A program made the position numbers and the translations under genes. Positions 36,244-45,128 of a stretch of DNA of 64,000 nucleotides are shown in pieces. This DNA comes from Flavobacterium resistens. GTDB taxonomy: Bacteria; Bacteroidota; Bacteroidia; Flavobacteriales; Flavobacteriaceae. Numbering within the stretch: position 1 is the stretch's first letter; each line of letters starts with the position of its first letter. The stretch covers positions 1 to 64,000 of the forward strand of contig NZ_FXTA01000002.1 in assembly GCF_900182645.1 (NCBI RefSeq). Direction: 5' to 3'. The notes under the pieces were generated by a model. It saw nothing but the letters and a program-made list of their open reading frames with translations, was not told where the DNA came from and made no database searches.

Positions 36244-36551
36244 ATGAAAAAACTGAACCTCATACTATTTCAATATTACTGAATTAAAAAGCAAATTATA
36301 AAGAAGTTGAATAAAAAAAGAAAAATCTGGTTAAATCTGAAAATAATTTGAAATCAACAACAAATAAAATCGAAAAGCTTCAGGCAACAAATCAAAAACT
36401 AGAAAATAAAATTACCACGACAACCATCTCTAAAGAAGAAACGCAGAAAATGCGCATCAAAACAAAAGAAAACGAGGTGAATGTTCAAAAACTAAAATTA
36501 ACGCAAATAACACAACAAAAAGACCTTGAAAAAGTCATATCAATGCTATAA
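36244..36551 (+). pseudogene. Degenerate small secreted coiled-coil gene
   Basis: An ATG at 36244 opens a signal-like start (MKKLNLILFQYY) that stops after 12 codons. In another frame a Lys/Gln/Thr-rich helical sequence runs to 36551 (KIEKLQATNQKLENKITT...DLEKVISML), interrupted upstream by TAA near 36311 and lacking an ATG. The only start in the open part is a TTG at 36348. Together they look like one short gene broken by a frameshift and a stop. It ends just before a good terminator, which supports former expression. Confidence 0.45.
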
Positions 36552-36552
36552 A

Positions 36553-36586
36553 CAAAAAGCCTATTCGAATTGAATAGGCTTTTTGT
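36553..36586. terminator. Bidirectional terminator
   Basis: A 14-bp stem (CAAAAAGCCTATTC and GAATAGGCTTTTTG) with a 5-base loop lies between the gene remnant and the convergent secreted-protein gene. Confidence 0.9.
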
Positions 36587-37348
36587 TTATCGTGAAACAA
36601 TTTTAGCATCTTGAAGAAGTATTTTTTTGCTGCCCTGATATATCGTAAATCTGGCCGGAGGCGAATTTTTTTCGCCCAAAATTATAATTGCACATTCGTA
36701 AGTATACTTATCATTTGCAAATTCATATTGATGATTGCCACCAATACCTTCGACAATAAGTTTGCCCTTATAAAGAATCATATCAGGCTTTTCACTCATC
36801 TTTTTTCCAATTGACCACGATGCAAAACGATAGTTATTTTTACCGAGATCATCAATTCTGATGATAAATTTAGCAGTTTCTAAGATGCATATCGGAGTCT
36901 GGAAATAATTAATACTTGCATCTAAATCTTTTTTTTGCTCGGCAATAAGTTTCTTTCTGAGGTCAATTTCAAACTTCGACAAATAATTAACTGCCGTCAG
37001 ACGCCCGTCTACATCGAGCCAAATACTTCCTTTATCAAGCATTATGCCTCGCAAACCCATATCAAACCAATTTTTTTCAGGATTCGATTTTATGATTACA
37101 TCTTTAAAATTAGCATCAAAAACTTCATCATATCGCTTTATAAAATCTGTTTTATCAATTATATCAGGTATTGGATATTCCCTATTAAGTGGGTAAACAA
37201 CCTGATCCGCCAATGCTTCTTTTTTGTTGTCTCTTATGTTTTCAATAAAGCGCTTTGCAAATATCTGGTACTCTGAACTTGCTTCTTGGGCAGATGCATA
37301 ATTACAGATTAGAATCGATAGAATTAAAAATAAATAGCTTCTTTTCAT
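36587..37348 (-). CDS. Secreted protein of unknown function (253 aa)
   Basis: A signal peptide (MKRSYLFLILSILICNYASAQ) precedes a mixed alpha/beta domain with no motif I can assign (EYQIFAKRFIENIRDNKKEALADQVVYPLNREYPIPDIIDKTDF near the start). The first part resembles small NTF2-like or DUF4348-like periplasmic domains, but that is a weak impression. It has its own terminator and no operon partner. Confidence 0.75.
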   Translation of the reverse strand: MKRSYLFLILSILICNYASAQEASSEYQIFAKRFIENIRDNKKEALADQVVYPLNREYPIPDIIDKTDFIKRYDEVFDANFKDVIIKSNPEKNWFDMGLRGIMLDKGSIWLDVDGRLTAVNYLSKFEIDLRKKLIAEQKKDLDASINYFQTPICILETAKFIIRIDDLGKNNYRFASWSIGKKMSEKPDMILYKGKLIVEGIGGNHQYEFANDKYTYECAIIILGEKNSPPARFTIYQGSKKILLQDAKIVSR

Positions 37349-37550
37349 CTTAAAAATATTTTTAATTAAAAACTAACTATCACAAAAACAATCAAATATA
37401 ATCAAATTAAATTTAGTTCGTATTGAGGCTTAAAGCCATCGCTAATTTGTTTATCGTGGAACACTTCTCTAGGTGTAAATTTTAAGAATTGCTTTTATTT
37501 TAAATTCTATTTTACATAATGTTTTTTGCTTCAATTCTTTAAATTCAAAA

Positions 37551-39830
37551 TTAATTTATGCTGGCTTTGAACATTTTAAGTTCATCCCAGGTAAATTCAT
37601 CTCCATATTTTTCTTTTAATGGCGCCAAAGATTCTTCCTGATAAAACTCAAAAGCATCACGAAGCGCCAAAATTTTATCATTTGGAAGTACATCAACAAT
37701 ATCAACTTTTTTCGCCTGAATCAGTTTTATCAAATGGGTTTCGACCGTTTGTACTGTCAGTTTTCTGATGCGCGCGATATCTTCAACAGAGTTTTTCTCA
37801 ATCCACAGATCGTACGTTTCTTCAACGGTTGTCTTTTTTACAGCTTTTTCAGCCGTTTTATCCGCTTTTTTATAAGAATAACGCGTAACAGGCTCATCAA
37901 CCTGAAACATCTCTGTATTCGCTATTTTAAACTCTTCTCTGATTTTAGAAATTTTATCTGTTTTATAATTCTTAATCGCCGGAGAAGTCAGACTTTCTTT
38001 GCTGATTGTTTCACGGGAAACTACAATTTCAACAAGTAATTTTGCTTTCATTAAACGCAAAACCGCTTTAATTTGTAAATCGTCCAAAACAGACAATTCT
38101 TCGTAAAATTCCTTTACTTTTTTAAATTTCTGAATTTCAGCAATTTTACCCAAAAGATCTGTAACCAATTTATCCATCGGCTTAAAAAAGTAATCATATG
38201 CCGCTTCTACCCTTTCTTTCACAAAAACTAAATCGACAGTTTCTTTGCTGAAAATTTTATTGAGTTGCTGAATAAATTTATGGGAAGGATCTGCCAATGT
38301 TTCAATCGTATCCATACGTTTGTGCGCCCACGCTGAATGCTTTGATTTTTCTGATCCTGTTGCATTTTCATTATAACTGAAACGATGATTGCGCCATTCC
38401 TGCGCTAAATCTGTCCAATTAAAACTGTTAATCAAATAGTTATGAATAAAGTTTTTGGTTTCAAAATGCAATGAATTTTTCAAATCATCTTCAGTTGCTT
38501 TGTTTAAAGCATAATCCATAACATCCTGATCGTTCGAAAGACCATTCATTTGCATCGAAGAAAGCAAAATAAGCCCATTTAAGGACGTTAAACGTGAAAG
38601 TGCAACATATGCTTGTCCAGGTAGAAAAACTTGCGATACATCAAGCGCTGCTTTCTCAAAAGTCAAACCTTGGCTTTTATGAACCGTAATTGCCCAAGCC
38701 AACTTCAATGGATAATGTGCAAAGGTTCCTAAAACCTCTTCTTCAATCTCTTTCGTAAGCTCGTTTACTTTGTACCGAATGTTTTTCCATTCATATTTTT
38801 CGACTTCAATGGTTTTATTTTCTTCTGGAAAATGAACGAAGATTTCTTCTGAAGAAAGCGATTTTATCACACCCATTTTTCCGTTGAAATATCGCTTTTC
38901 AAAAGATAAATCATTCTTTACGAACATCACCTGAGCACCAACTTTCAACTTCAAATTTTCTTCAACCGGAAAAATTTTCTCTGGAAAATCGTGAACTACA
39001 AATGGCTGATACGAAAATTCATTTCCTGGCAAATCATTGATTGCCTGTTCATTGATTGCATCAGCTTTTGCATTATGTGTGGTTAAAGTTATATAACCCG
39101 GATTCATTTTTAAATCAAAATCGGGTTTGACATATTGATTTAAAACCTCAATATCTTCTTTTGTAATTTGATTGTTTCTAAGATTATTCAAAACCGAAAT
39201 AAAAACATCGTCACTCTGACGATAAATCTTAGATAGTTCAATATATATCGGTGGATTCTGCTGAATTACATGTGAATGAAAAAAGAATTTTCCCTTATAA
39301 TAATTTCGAAGCGTACGCCATTCTTCATCCCGAATTACGGGCGGAAGTTGCAATAAATCTCCAATAAAAAGCACTTGAACACCGCCAAAAGCACGCGTAT
39401 TTCTTCGAACTGTCTGCATCATAAAATCAATTGCATCCAGTAAATCAGCACGAAGCATACTGACTTCATCAATAATCAGCAGTTCCATGTTTCGGATCAC
39501 ATTACGCTTGACATTGTTCATTTTGAAATGTCTTCGCAACGATTCTTTATTTTCAAATTTTACAGTTTCTGTGAACTGAGAACTCTCCTCATAAGTCGGA
39601 ATAAAAGCAGAAAAAGGCAGCTGAAACATCGAATGAATCGTAACACCACCTGCATTTAAAGCTGCAATACCAGTTGGCGCAACAACTACAGTATTTTTAT
39701 GAGTTGTGGCAATAATTTCGCGCAAAAGCGTTGTCTTTCCTGTACCCGCTTTACCGGTAAGAAAGATAGATTTTTGCGTCTGATTTATGAATTGTAAGGT
39801 GTAAGCAGCAGCTTCTGAAACGTTTTGCAT
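37551..39830 (-). CDS. PIF1-like helicase with C-terminal HTH_40 domain (759 aa)
   Basis: I start at the ATG at 39830 (MQNVSEAAAYTLQFI); the longer frame needs a TTG. Helicase motifs: Walker A GKAGTGKTT, VVVAPTGIAALNAGGVTIHS, Walker B LLIIDEVSML, GDLLQLPPV, and the later HKSQGLTFEKAALDVS and YVALSRLTSLNGL. The last 90 residues (EETYDLWIEKNSVEDIARIRKLTVQTVETHLIKLI) are the helix-turn-helix domain also found at the C-terminus of some RecQ proteins. It should be a 5'-3' superfamily 1B DNA helicase acting in replication or repair. Confidence 0.9.
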   Translation of the reverse strand: MQNVSEAAAYTLQFINQTQKSIFLTGKAGTGKTTLLREIIATTHKNTVVVAPTGIAALNAGGVTIHSMFQLPFSAFIPTYEESSQFTETVKFENKESLRRHFKMNNVKRNVIRNMELLIIDEVSMLRADLLDAIDFMMQTVRRNTRAFGGVQVLFIGDLLQLPPVIRDEEWRTLRNYYKGKFFFHSHVIQQNPPIYIELSKIYRQSDDVFISVLNNLRNNQITKEDIEVLNQYVKPDFDLKMNPGYITLTTHNAKADAINEQAINDLPGNEFSYQPFVVHDFPEKIFPVEENLKLKVGAQVMFVKNDLSFEKRYFNGKMGVIKSLSSEEIFVHFPEENKTIEVEKYEWKNIRYKVNELTKEIEEEVLGTFAHYPLKLAWAITVHKSQGLTFEKAALDVSQVFLPGQAYVALSRLTSLNGLILLSSMQMNGLSNDQDVMDYALNKATEDDLKNSLHFETKNFIHNYLINSFNWTDLAQEWRNHRFSYNENATGSEKSKHSAWAHKRMDTIETLADPSHKFIQQLNKIFSKETVDLVFVKERVEAAYDYFFKPMDKLVTDLLGKIAEIQKFKKVKEFYEELSVLDDLQIKAVLRLMKAKLLVEIVVSRETISKESLTSPAIKNYKTDKISKIREEFKIANTEMFQVDEPVTRYSYKKADKTAEKAVKKTTVEETYDLWIEKNSVEDIARIRKLTVQTVETHLIKLIQAKKVDIVDVLPNDKILALRDAFEFYQEESLAPLKEKYGDEFTWDELKMFKASIN

Positions 39831-39875
39831 TAAGCGGGTATTAAACGTCAAAAATATCGCATTTTTATAAAAGAA

Positions 39876-39908
39876 AAAAACCTAAATCAATTACTGATTT
39901 AGGTTTTT
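39876..39908 (-). terminator. Terminator of the OmpH-like gene
   Basis: A 14-bp stem (AAAAACCTAAATCA and TGATTTAGGTTTTT) with a 5-base loop. The reverse side may also stop readthrough. Confidence 0.92.
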
Positions 39909-39933
39909 CATAAAATTTAGTTAGTTTGGTAGT

Positions 39934-40515
39934 TTATTTTTTTGCCTCTTCACCATCTTTTGCAGCAGCTTTTCCATCAGTTTTTGGAGTCGCTTTGTAC
40001 TTCTCATTCAATTCTTTAATGATATCTTTTGTGATATCAAATTTATCTTCTGCATATAAAATTGATGCAGCATCACCTGTACCATAAATGTATGCGTAAC
40101 CGTTCTTTTTACCGTAATCTTTGATGAATTTTTTAACACCGCTGATTAAAGAATCCATTTCTACACCGCTTTCTTGCTGTAATTGCTGTGATAAAGCTTG
40201 TTGAGCATAACCCAATTGTTGCTCTCTTTTTTGCAATTCAGCTCCTCTTTGTTGTGCCCATTGCTGACCATTTGCCTGCGCCTGGCTTTGAAAATTAGCA
40301 GCGTCTTGTTTAAAACGAGTAATTTCAGCTTGTAGTTGTCTCCCTTTTTCCTCCGCCTGAGCTTTGTATTTAGCTTCAAGGTCTTTTGCTTCAGTGTATT
40401 CTTTCATTAAAACTGAAGTATCTACGTAAGCTGTTTTTACTTCCTTAACTTCCGCTGTTTTATTACAAGAAACAGCCAAAATTGAAAGTCCGATAATTAC
40501 TAATGCTTTTTTCAT
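39934..40515 (-). CDS. OmpH/Skp-family lipoprotein chaperone (193 aa)
   Basis: The signal ends in a lipobox (ILAVSC, Cys17), so the protein is predicted to be a lipoprotein. The body is the long helical-hairpin OmpH fold (YVDTSVLMKEYTEAKDLEAKYKAQAEEKGRQLQAEITRFKQDAANF; C-terminal ILYAEDKFDITKDIIKELNEKY). Skp-like proteins hold unfolded outer-membrane proteins in the periplasm. The Lys/Ala-rich tail (DGKAAAKDGEEAKK) is extra to classical Skp. A good promoter lies at 40551-40579. Confidence 0.9.
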   Translation of the reverse strand: MKKALVIIGLSILAVSCNKTAEVKEVKTAYVDTSVLMKEYTEAKDLEAKYKAQAEEKGRQLQAEITRFKQDAANFQSQAQANGQQWAQQRGAELQKREQQLGYAQQALSQQLQQESGVEMDSLISGVKKFIKDYGKKNGYAYIYGTGDAASILYAEDKFDITKDIIKELNEKYKATPKTDGKAAAKDGEEAKK

Positions 40516-40550
40516 TTCTAAATTTCTATTTTTTTTATTGGTATGAAAGA

Positions 40551-40579
40551 CAAAAATATAAAAAAATAAATAGCACCAA
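40551..40579 (-). promoter_or_regulatory. Promoter of the OmpH-like gene
   Basis: Minus-strand TTG (40577-40579), 18 bases, TATTTTTG (40551-40558). It fits the Bacteroidota consensus. Confidence 0.7.
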
Positions 40580-40611
40580 CATAAAGTTTAAAAAATGCTA
40601 AAAATTTATGA

Positions 40612-40760
40612 TATTAGTTTTCTTTATGACATAAAAGGGTTTCATAAAATATCATTATTAAAAGTCGCTTCCATAGCTTTAGTCTAAGATATACTTTCAA
40701 AAAAGACAACACAAAGCCTCATTTTACCTATAAAAACGCCTTAAATGCGCTTGTTTTAAG
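40612..40760. repeat. 149-bp direct repeat, copy A
   Basis: It matches 41035-41183 at constant offset 423 without a net length change. Conserved blocks include TATTAGTTTTCTTTATG, ATAAAATATCA, TCAAAAAAGACAACACAAA and TTAAATGCGCTT. It lies in a 670-base spacer without genes. Confidence 0.85.
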
Positions 40761-40858
40761 TTTTGCTCCTTTTTAAGCGTATAATCTATCTCTAAAACTT
40801 TTTCCAATTTTCTGTTTCTAAAAATCGATGAAAAAATGGAGCAATAAATGTTTATTTT

Positions 40859-40961
40859 AAAATTTCGTTTTTTTGAAAATTGAAAGGAAATTTTTTTTTG
40901 AAACTTTTTTGGATTTTCATTTTTTTAGAAAAAATCCGAAAGCAAAAAAAAACGAAATTTT
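40859..40961. repeat. Imperfect inverted repeat between the two direct repeats
   Basis: AAATTTCGTTTTTTTG (from 40860) is complementary to CAAAAAAAAACGAAATTT (from 40943). The sequence between is A- and T-tract DNA, so a long weak hairpin is possible. Confidence 0.5.
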
Positions 40962-41034
40962 TTGCCTGATTAAATCCAAAATTTAAAATCGAAAAAAACA
41001 AGAAAAAATTCCAAAATATGCAGTGATTTTAAGG

Positions 41035-41183
41035 TATTAGTTTTCTTTATGGACGAAAAAAAAGCTATAAAATATCACTATCAAAAGTGACTTTCATAGC
41101 TTTTATTAGAGCCGTTTTTTCAAAAAAGACAACACAAACCCTCGGTTTGTTCAAGAAAACGCTTTAAATGCGCTTATTTTGCG
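41035..41183. repeat. 149-bp direct repeat, copy B
   Basis: The second copy ends 3 bases before the methyltransferase stop codon. It contains AAAAGTGACTTTCATA (41083-41098), whose reverse complement recurs at 53634-53649. Confidence 0.85.
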
Positions 41184-41185
41184 TT

Positions 41186-42034
41186 TTAGTTGTTTTTTAG
41201 TACATAAATGTGCGATGAATACTCTTTTGTACTCGACGCTTTTAAATTTGATCTTAAACCGATGAAAAATGCTTTAATAAAATTCATTTTTCCGGTTTTG
41301 TATTTTTCAGAAAGAAGACTCACATAAAATGAATCAAATTTCATTGGAAGTACTTTTTCTAATTTCATGTCGACTTTTTCAAAAAGCATTTTGATAGCTT
41401 TTTTCGAAAAATGCCAAAAGTGAATTGGCACATCAAAAGCTGCCCAAAATTCTCCATAATGTTTTGCGTCGAAGGATTTGAAATTTGGAACCGCAACAAT
41501 TAATGTTCCAGTTGGTTTTAATAAACGTTTCAATTCCTGAATTTGAAGTTCTAAATTTGGAACGTGTTCCAAAACGTGCCACATCGTAATTACGTCAAAA
41601 GAATTATTTTCGAGTTCGCTGATTTCTTCAACAAATGAAATTCCTTTTTCCTTTGCAATATTTTTTGCTCGGTCGCTTGGTTCAATTCCAATTACATTCC
41701 AATCATCATTTTTTGCCGTCAATAAAAAATCTCCTGTTCCGGCTCCAATGTCTAAAATTTTTCCTTTTTGAGATTGTTCCGAATTAATTAAATTCAGTTT
41801 GTTTTTTAAAGCGATACTTTTTACAAAATGATATGCTTTTTCAAAAACAGAACGTTTGTTATCTGTGTGCGAAATATAATCTTCGCTTTCGTAATATCTT
41901 CCTAAATTTTCTAAATCTGGTTGTGGAGATGTGATCAGCATATCAAGATCTTCATCATGATACAATTCGAAAATTTCTTTTGAAACAGAATGGTCTTTTA
42001 CTGTGAGAAAATGTTTTTTATTTAAAACGTCCAT
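41186..42034 (-). CDS. Class I SAM-dependent methyltransferase (282 aa)
   Basis: The SAM-binding motif I is ILDIGAGTGDFLL, followed by VIGIEPSDRAKNIAKEKG and SFDVITMWHVLEHVPNLELQIQELKRLLKPTGTLIVAVPN, a UbiG/UbiE-like layout. The N-terminal 80 residues (CX-less, YYESEDYISHTDNKRSVFEKAYHFVKSIALKNK) are the family's usual cap. The substrate cannot be read from sequence; relatives modify polysaccharides, lipids or quinones. It is monocistronic. Confidence 0.88.
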   Translation of the reverse strand: MDVLNKKHFLTVKDHSVSKEIFELYHDEDLDMLITSPQPDLENLGRYYESEDYISHTDNKRSVFEKAYHFVKSIALKNKLNLINSEQSQKGKILDIGAGTGDFLLTAKNDDWNVIGIEPSDRAKNIAKEKGISFVEEISELENNSFDVITMWHVLEHVPNLELQIQELKRLLKPTGTLIVAVPNFKSFDAKHYGEFWAAFDVPIHFWHFSKKAIKMLFEKVDMKLEKVLPMKFDSFYVSLLSEKYKTGKMNFIKAFFIGLRSNLKASSTKEYSSHIYVLKNN

Positions 42035-42218
42035 TTTAAGTTAATAGTTTTTTTTTAATAGAATTCGGGTTTGAATTTATGTTGAGTTGAATCAAAGTTC
42101 ATCTAAACATATATCTTGTTTTTTACTCAAAATCGTAAAGATGAATAATTATCATTTTTTACGATTATGAATATTTTTATTTCATTTGAAAACAATTCAA
42201 TATTATACTTTTTAAAAA

Positions 42219-42234
42219 AGTTTCACGTGGAACA
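42219..42234. promoter_or_regulatory. parS-like site downstream of mnmG
   Basis: AGTTTCACGTGGAACA differs from the canonical 16-bp parS palindrome (TGTTTCACGTGAAACA) at two positions. Confidence 0.7.
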
Positions 42235-42260
42235 ATTTAAAATTGTTTCAGGTTTTCTTT

Positions 42261-42357
42261 GTTTCAAGTTTCAAGTTTCAGGTTTCAAGTTTCAGGTTTC
42301 AAGTTTCAGGTTTCAAGTTTCAGGTTTCAAGTTTCAGGTTTCAAGTTTCAAGTTTCA
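42261..42357. repeat. 7-bp tandem repeat (GTTTCAA/GTTTCAG)
   Basis: About 14 units of GTTTCAR run without interruption and lead straight into a parS-like site. An inverted set (ACTTGAAACCTGAAACTTG) follows at 42404-42422 and could pair with it. An 82-codon open frame across it is an artefact of the 7-base period. Confidence 0.93.
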
Positions 42358-42366
42358 CGTGGAACG
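42351..42366. promoter_or_regulatory. parS-like site at the end of the 7-bp repeat
   Basis: AGTTTCACGTGGAACG, three differences from the perfect palindrome. Its GTTTCA half is the same as the tandem repeat unit. Confidence 0.65.
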
Positions 42367-42432
42367 AAAAACAAATAAAAACAAGTTTCAGATTCCAACA
42401 AAACTTGAAACCTGAAACTTGAAACATTTATT

Positions 42433-44304
42433 TTATCTTCCCATATAAATCAAAAGCACGGAAATATCACTTGGTGAAACTCCGCTAATTCTTGAAGCTT
42501 GAGAAATTGTCACTGGGCGAATTTTACTTAATTTTTGTTTCGCCTCAATCGACATAGATTTAATTTTATTGTAATCGAAATTTTCCGGAATTTTTACCTC
42601 TTCTAAACGATTTAGTTTATCAGCATTATTTCTTTCTTTTTCGATATAGCCAGAATACTTAACTTGAATTACTGCTTGCTCAACAATTTCTTCGTCCAAA
42701 TTATTTTCTTTGATATACGCATCCACTTTTTCAAATTTCAACATATCCTCTAATTCAATTTGCGGACGAGAAAAAACTTTAAACATTTTATCTCCTTGAG
42801 AAATCGGTGCCGATTCCTTCGCCTCCAAAATTGGATTTGTCTCAGCAACCGTTACACTAGTTTCTCTAAAAAAAGAAACCATCTTTTCAGACTCATTTAG
42901 TTTGTGTTCCATTCTTCGCATTCTTGCTTCAGAAGCTAAACCAATTTCGAATGACATTGGCGTCAATCTGAAATCGGCATTATCTTGACGCAACAATGTT
43001 CTATATTCTGCTCTTGATGTAAACATACGATATGGTTCTTCCGTTCCTTTCGTAATCAAGTCATCAATTAAAACTCCAATATATGCTTCGTCACGTTTTA
43101 AAATCAACGGCGCTTTTTCGTGCACTTTTAAATGCGCATTTATTCCGGCCATCAAACCTTGCGAAGCGGCTTCTTCATATCCTGTCGTTCCATTAATTTG
43201 TCCGGCAAAATATAAACCTTCAACCAACTTTGTTTCCAAAGTATGTTTCAATTGTGTCGGCGGGAAATAATCATATTCAATCGCGTAACCCGGACGAAGA
43301 AATTTTACATTTTCAAAACCTACAACTGTACGCAAAGCTTTGAATTGAATATCTTCTGGAAGCGAAGTTGAAAATCCGTTTACATATACTTCACAAGTTT
43401 TCCATCCTTCAGGCTCAACAAAAAGTTGGTGACGTTCTTTATCTGCAAAACGATTAATCTTATCTTCAATCGAAGGGCAATATCTCGGACCTAAACTTTT
43501 TATTCTTCCGTTGAACATTGGCGAACGATCAAAACCAGATCTCAAAATATCATGAACATCCAACGACGTGTATGTCATATGACAAGATCTTTGATGCGTC
43601 AACGGAACCGTTAAATCCGAATAAGAAAACTTATCCGGTTTTGCATCTCCTTTCTCTTCGTTCATTTTCGAATAATCCAAAGAACGTCCATCAACTCGAG
43701 GTGGCGTTCCCGTTTTCATTCTTCCTGCTTCAAAACCGGCATTCACTAAATCTTCAGTAATTCCAGTTGCAGCACTTTCACCCGCTCTTCCTCCACCGAA
43801 TTGTTTTTCTCCAATATGAATCAATCCATTCAAAAAAGTTCCGTTTGTCAACACAACTGATTTGGAACGAATCTCAACTCCAAGCGAAGTTCTAATTCCT
43901 TTTATCTTTCCGTTCTCGATAATCAGCCCTTTTACCATTTCCTGGTAAAAATCTAAATTTGGAGTTCCCTCCAACATTAATCTCCACTCTTCTGCAAAAC
44001 GCATTCGGTCACTTTGAACTCTTGGCGACCACATTGCAGGCCCTTTCGATTTGTTCAACATCTTAAACTGAATTGCAGTTCGATCTGAAACAATTCCGGA
44101 GTAGCCTCCGAGCGCATCAATCTCACGGACAATTTGTCCTTTTGCAATTCCTCCCATTGCAGGATTGCAAGACATCTGGGCAATGTTCTGCAAACTCATT
44201 GTAACCAACAAAGTTTTGGATCCTAAATTTGCGGCCGCTGCCGCGGCTTCAGATCCTGCATGACCAGCACCAACTACAATAACATCGTACTCTTCTAAAA
44301 ACAT
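42433..44304 (-). CDS. mnmG: tRNA uridine-5-carboxymethylaminomethyl modification enzyme MnmG/GidA (623 aa)
   Basis: The FAD-binding motif is [19 protein letters not shown], followed by the MnmG signatures [49 protein letters not shown] and [21 protein letters not shown]. The C-terminal helical domain ([29 protein letters not shown]) binds MnmE and tRNA. With MnmE it makes cmnm5U34 in the wobble position of several tRNAs. Length is normal. It is often found near the chromosome origin, and here it is flanked by parS-like sites on both sides. Confidence 0.97.
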   Translation of the reverse strand: MFLEEYDVIVVGAGHAGSEAAAAAANLGSKTLLVTMSLQNIAQMSCNPAMGGIAKGQIVREIDALGGYSGIVSDRTAIQFKMLNKSKGPAMWSPRVQSDRMRFAEEWRLMLEGTPNLDFYQEMVKGLIIENGKIKGIRTSLGVEIRSKSVVLTNGTFLNGLIHIGEKQFGGGRAGESAATGITEDLVNAGFEAGRMKTGTPPRVDGRSLDYSKMNEEKGDAKPDKFSYSDLTVPLTHQRSCHMTYTSLDVHDILRSGFDRSPMFNGRIKSLGPRYCPSIEDKINRFADKERHQLFVEPEGWKTCEVYVNGFSTSLPEDIQFKALRTVVGFENVKFLRPGYAIEYDYFPPTQLKHTLETKLVEGLYFAGQINGTTGYEEAASQGLMAGINAHLKVHEKAPLILKRDEAYIGVLIDDLITKGTEEPYRMFTSRAEYRTLLRQDNADFRLTPMSFEIGLASEARMRRMEHKLNESEKMVSFFRETSVTVAETNPILEAKESAPISQGDKMFKVFSRPQIELEDMLKFEKVDAYIKENNLDEEIVEQAVIQVKYSGYIEKERNNADKLNRLEEVKIPENFDYNKIKSMSIEAKQKLSKIRPVTISQASRISGVSPSDISVLLIYMGR

Positions 44305-44367
44305 TTTGTTTTATTATTCTCTGGAAACCGTTTAAGGCGATTCTCAGAATTAACTTTATTTCTCTTT

Positions 44368-44728
44368 TGTTCCACGTGGAACGGTTTTGTTTTGGTTTCA
44401 GGTTTCACGTTTTAAAACCAAACTTAAAAGTTCCACGTGGAACACATATGGTTTTTTCTAAAAATCAAAAACCAAATATTCAATGTTTCACGTGAAACAT
44501 TTTAATTAATCTTTCTCTCTAAAATAAACTTCACGTATTCCACGTGAAACAACTTATCAAGCTTAAATCTTTTTTTCGTGTTCCACGTGGAACGAAATCT
44601 CAGAATAAAAACTCAAAAATTACAAACGTTTCACGTGGAACATAAAATACTTTTCTTTAAAAACATGTTCCACGTGAAACATGTTTAGTTGCTATTTTAG
44701 ATATTTAATTACTGTTCCACGTGAAACA
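44368..44728. promoter_or_regulatory. Array of eight parS-like centromere sites
   Basis: 16-bp sites start at 44368, 44429, 44484, 44536, 44579, 44627, 44666 and 44713. The site at 44484 is the perfect palindrome TGTTTCACGTGAAACA, and those at 44666 and 44713 are TGTTCCACGTGAAACA, the classical Bacillus parS. The others keep the CACGTG core with one to three changes. ParB binds such sites to nucleate origin segregation. The array fills the 404-base gap between ybeY and mnmG, and the last site lies inside ybeY. Confidence 0.85.
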
Positions 44729-45128
44729 TCGCAATCTTTTCATCTTCTTTTGAACGCATAAGTTCAGCATCTGCATCACTTTTATCCTTGTATCCACAGT
44801 AGTGTAATATACCGTGAGCAAGTACACGTTTCAATTCTTCTTCAAAAGAAACATTAAAATCCTTTGCGTTGTCTTCTACTCTTTCTACAGAAACAAAAAT
44901 ATCTCCGTTCAATTCGTTGCCAACTGTATAATCAAAACTGATAATATCAGTTAATGTATCGTGGTTTAAATACTCTACATTTATCTTATGCAGATATTTG
45001 TCATCACAAAAAATATAATTTATTTCTCCCTCGTTCTTCTTTTCAGAAACAATAACTGCGCTCAACCAATCTGTAAAAGCTTGTTCGTTGTCTAAAGAAA
45101 ATTCAGTTTCGTAATTAAAGTTTATCAT
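44709..45128 (-). CDS. ybeY: rRNA maturation endoribonuclease YbeY (139 aa)
   Basis: It has the YbeY core (NYIFCDDKYLHKINVEYLNHDTLTDIISFDY) and the metal-binding motif LAHGILHYCGYKDKS; the usual final Asp-His is replaced by Lys-Asp, as in other Bacteroidota. The enzyme acts in 16S rRNA 3'-end maturation and ribosome quality control. The last codons (MFHVEQ) are supplied by a parS-like site. Its start overlaps the stop of the DUF4175 gene by 4 bases, so the two are coupled. Confidence 0.93.
   Translation of the reverse strand: MINFNYETEFSLDNEQAFTDWLSAVIVSEKKNEGEINYIFCDDKYLHKINVEYLNHDTLTDIISFDYTVGNELNGDIFVSVERVEDNAKDFNVSFEEELKRVLAHGILHYCGYKDKSDADAELMRSKEDEKIAMFHVEQ

Noticed and set aside
42167..42415. 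82-codon frame over the 7-bp repeat
   Set aside because: A 7-base period with no stop in three frames gives an open frame by itself; the peptide is only repeat (FKFQVSS-like).
42261..42422. CRISPR array
   Set aside because: Units are contiguous 7-mers without spacers, and no cas genes are near.
42433..45128. oriC itself in the mnmG-ybeY region
   Set aside because: parS sites suggest proximity, but I found no cluster of DnaA boxes (TTATCCACA type) and no dnaA gene.
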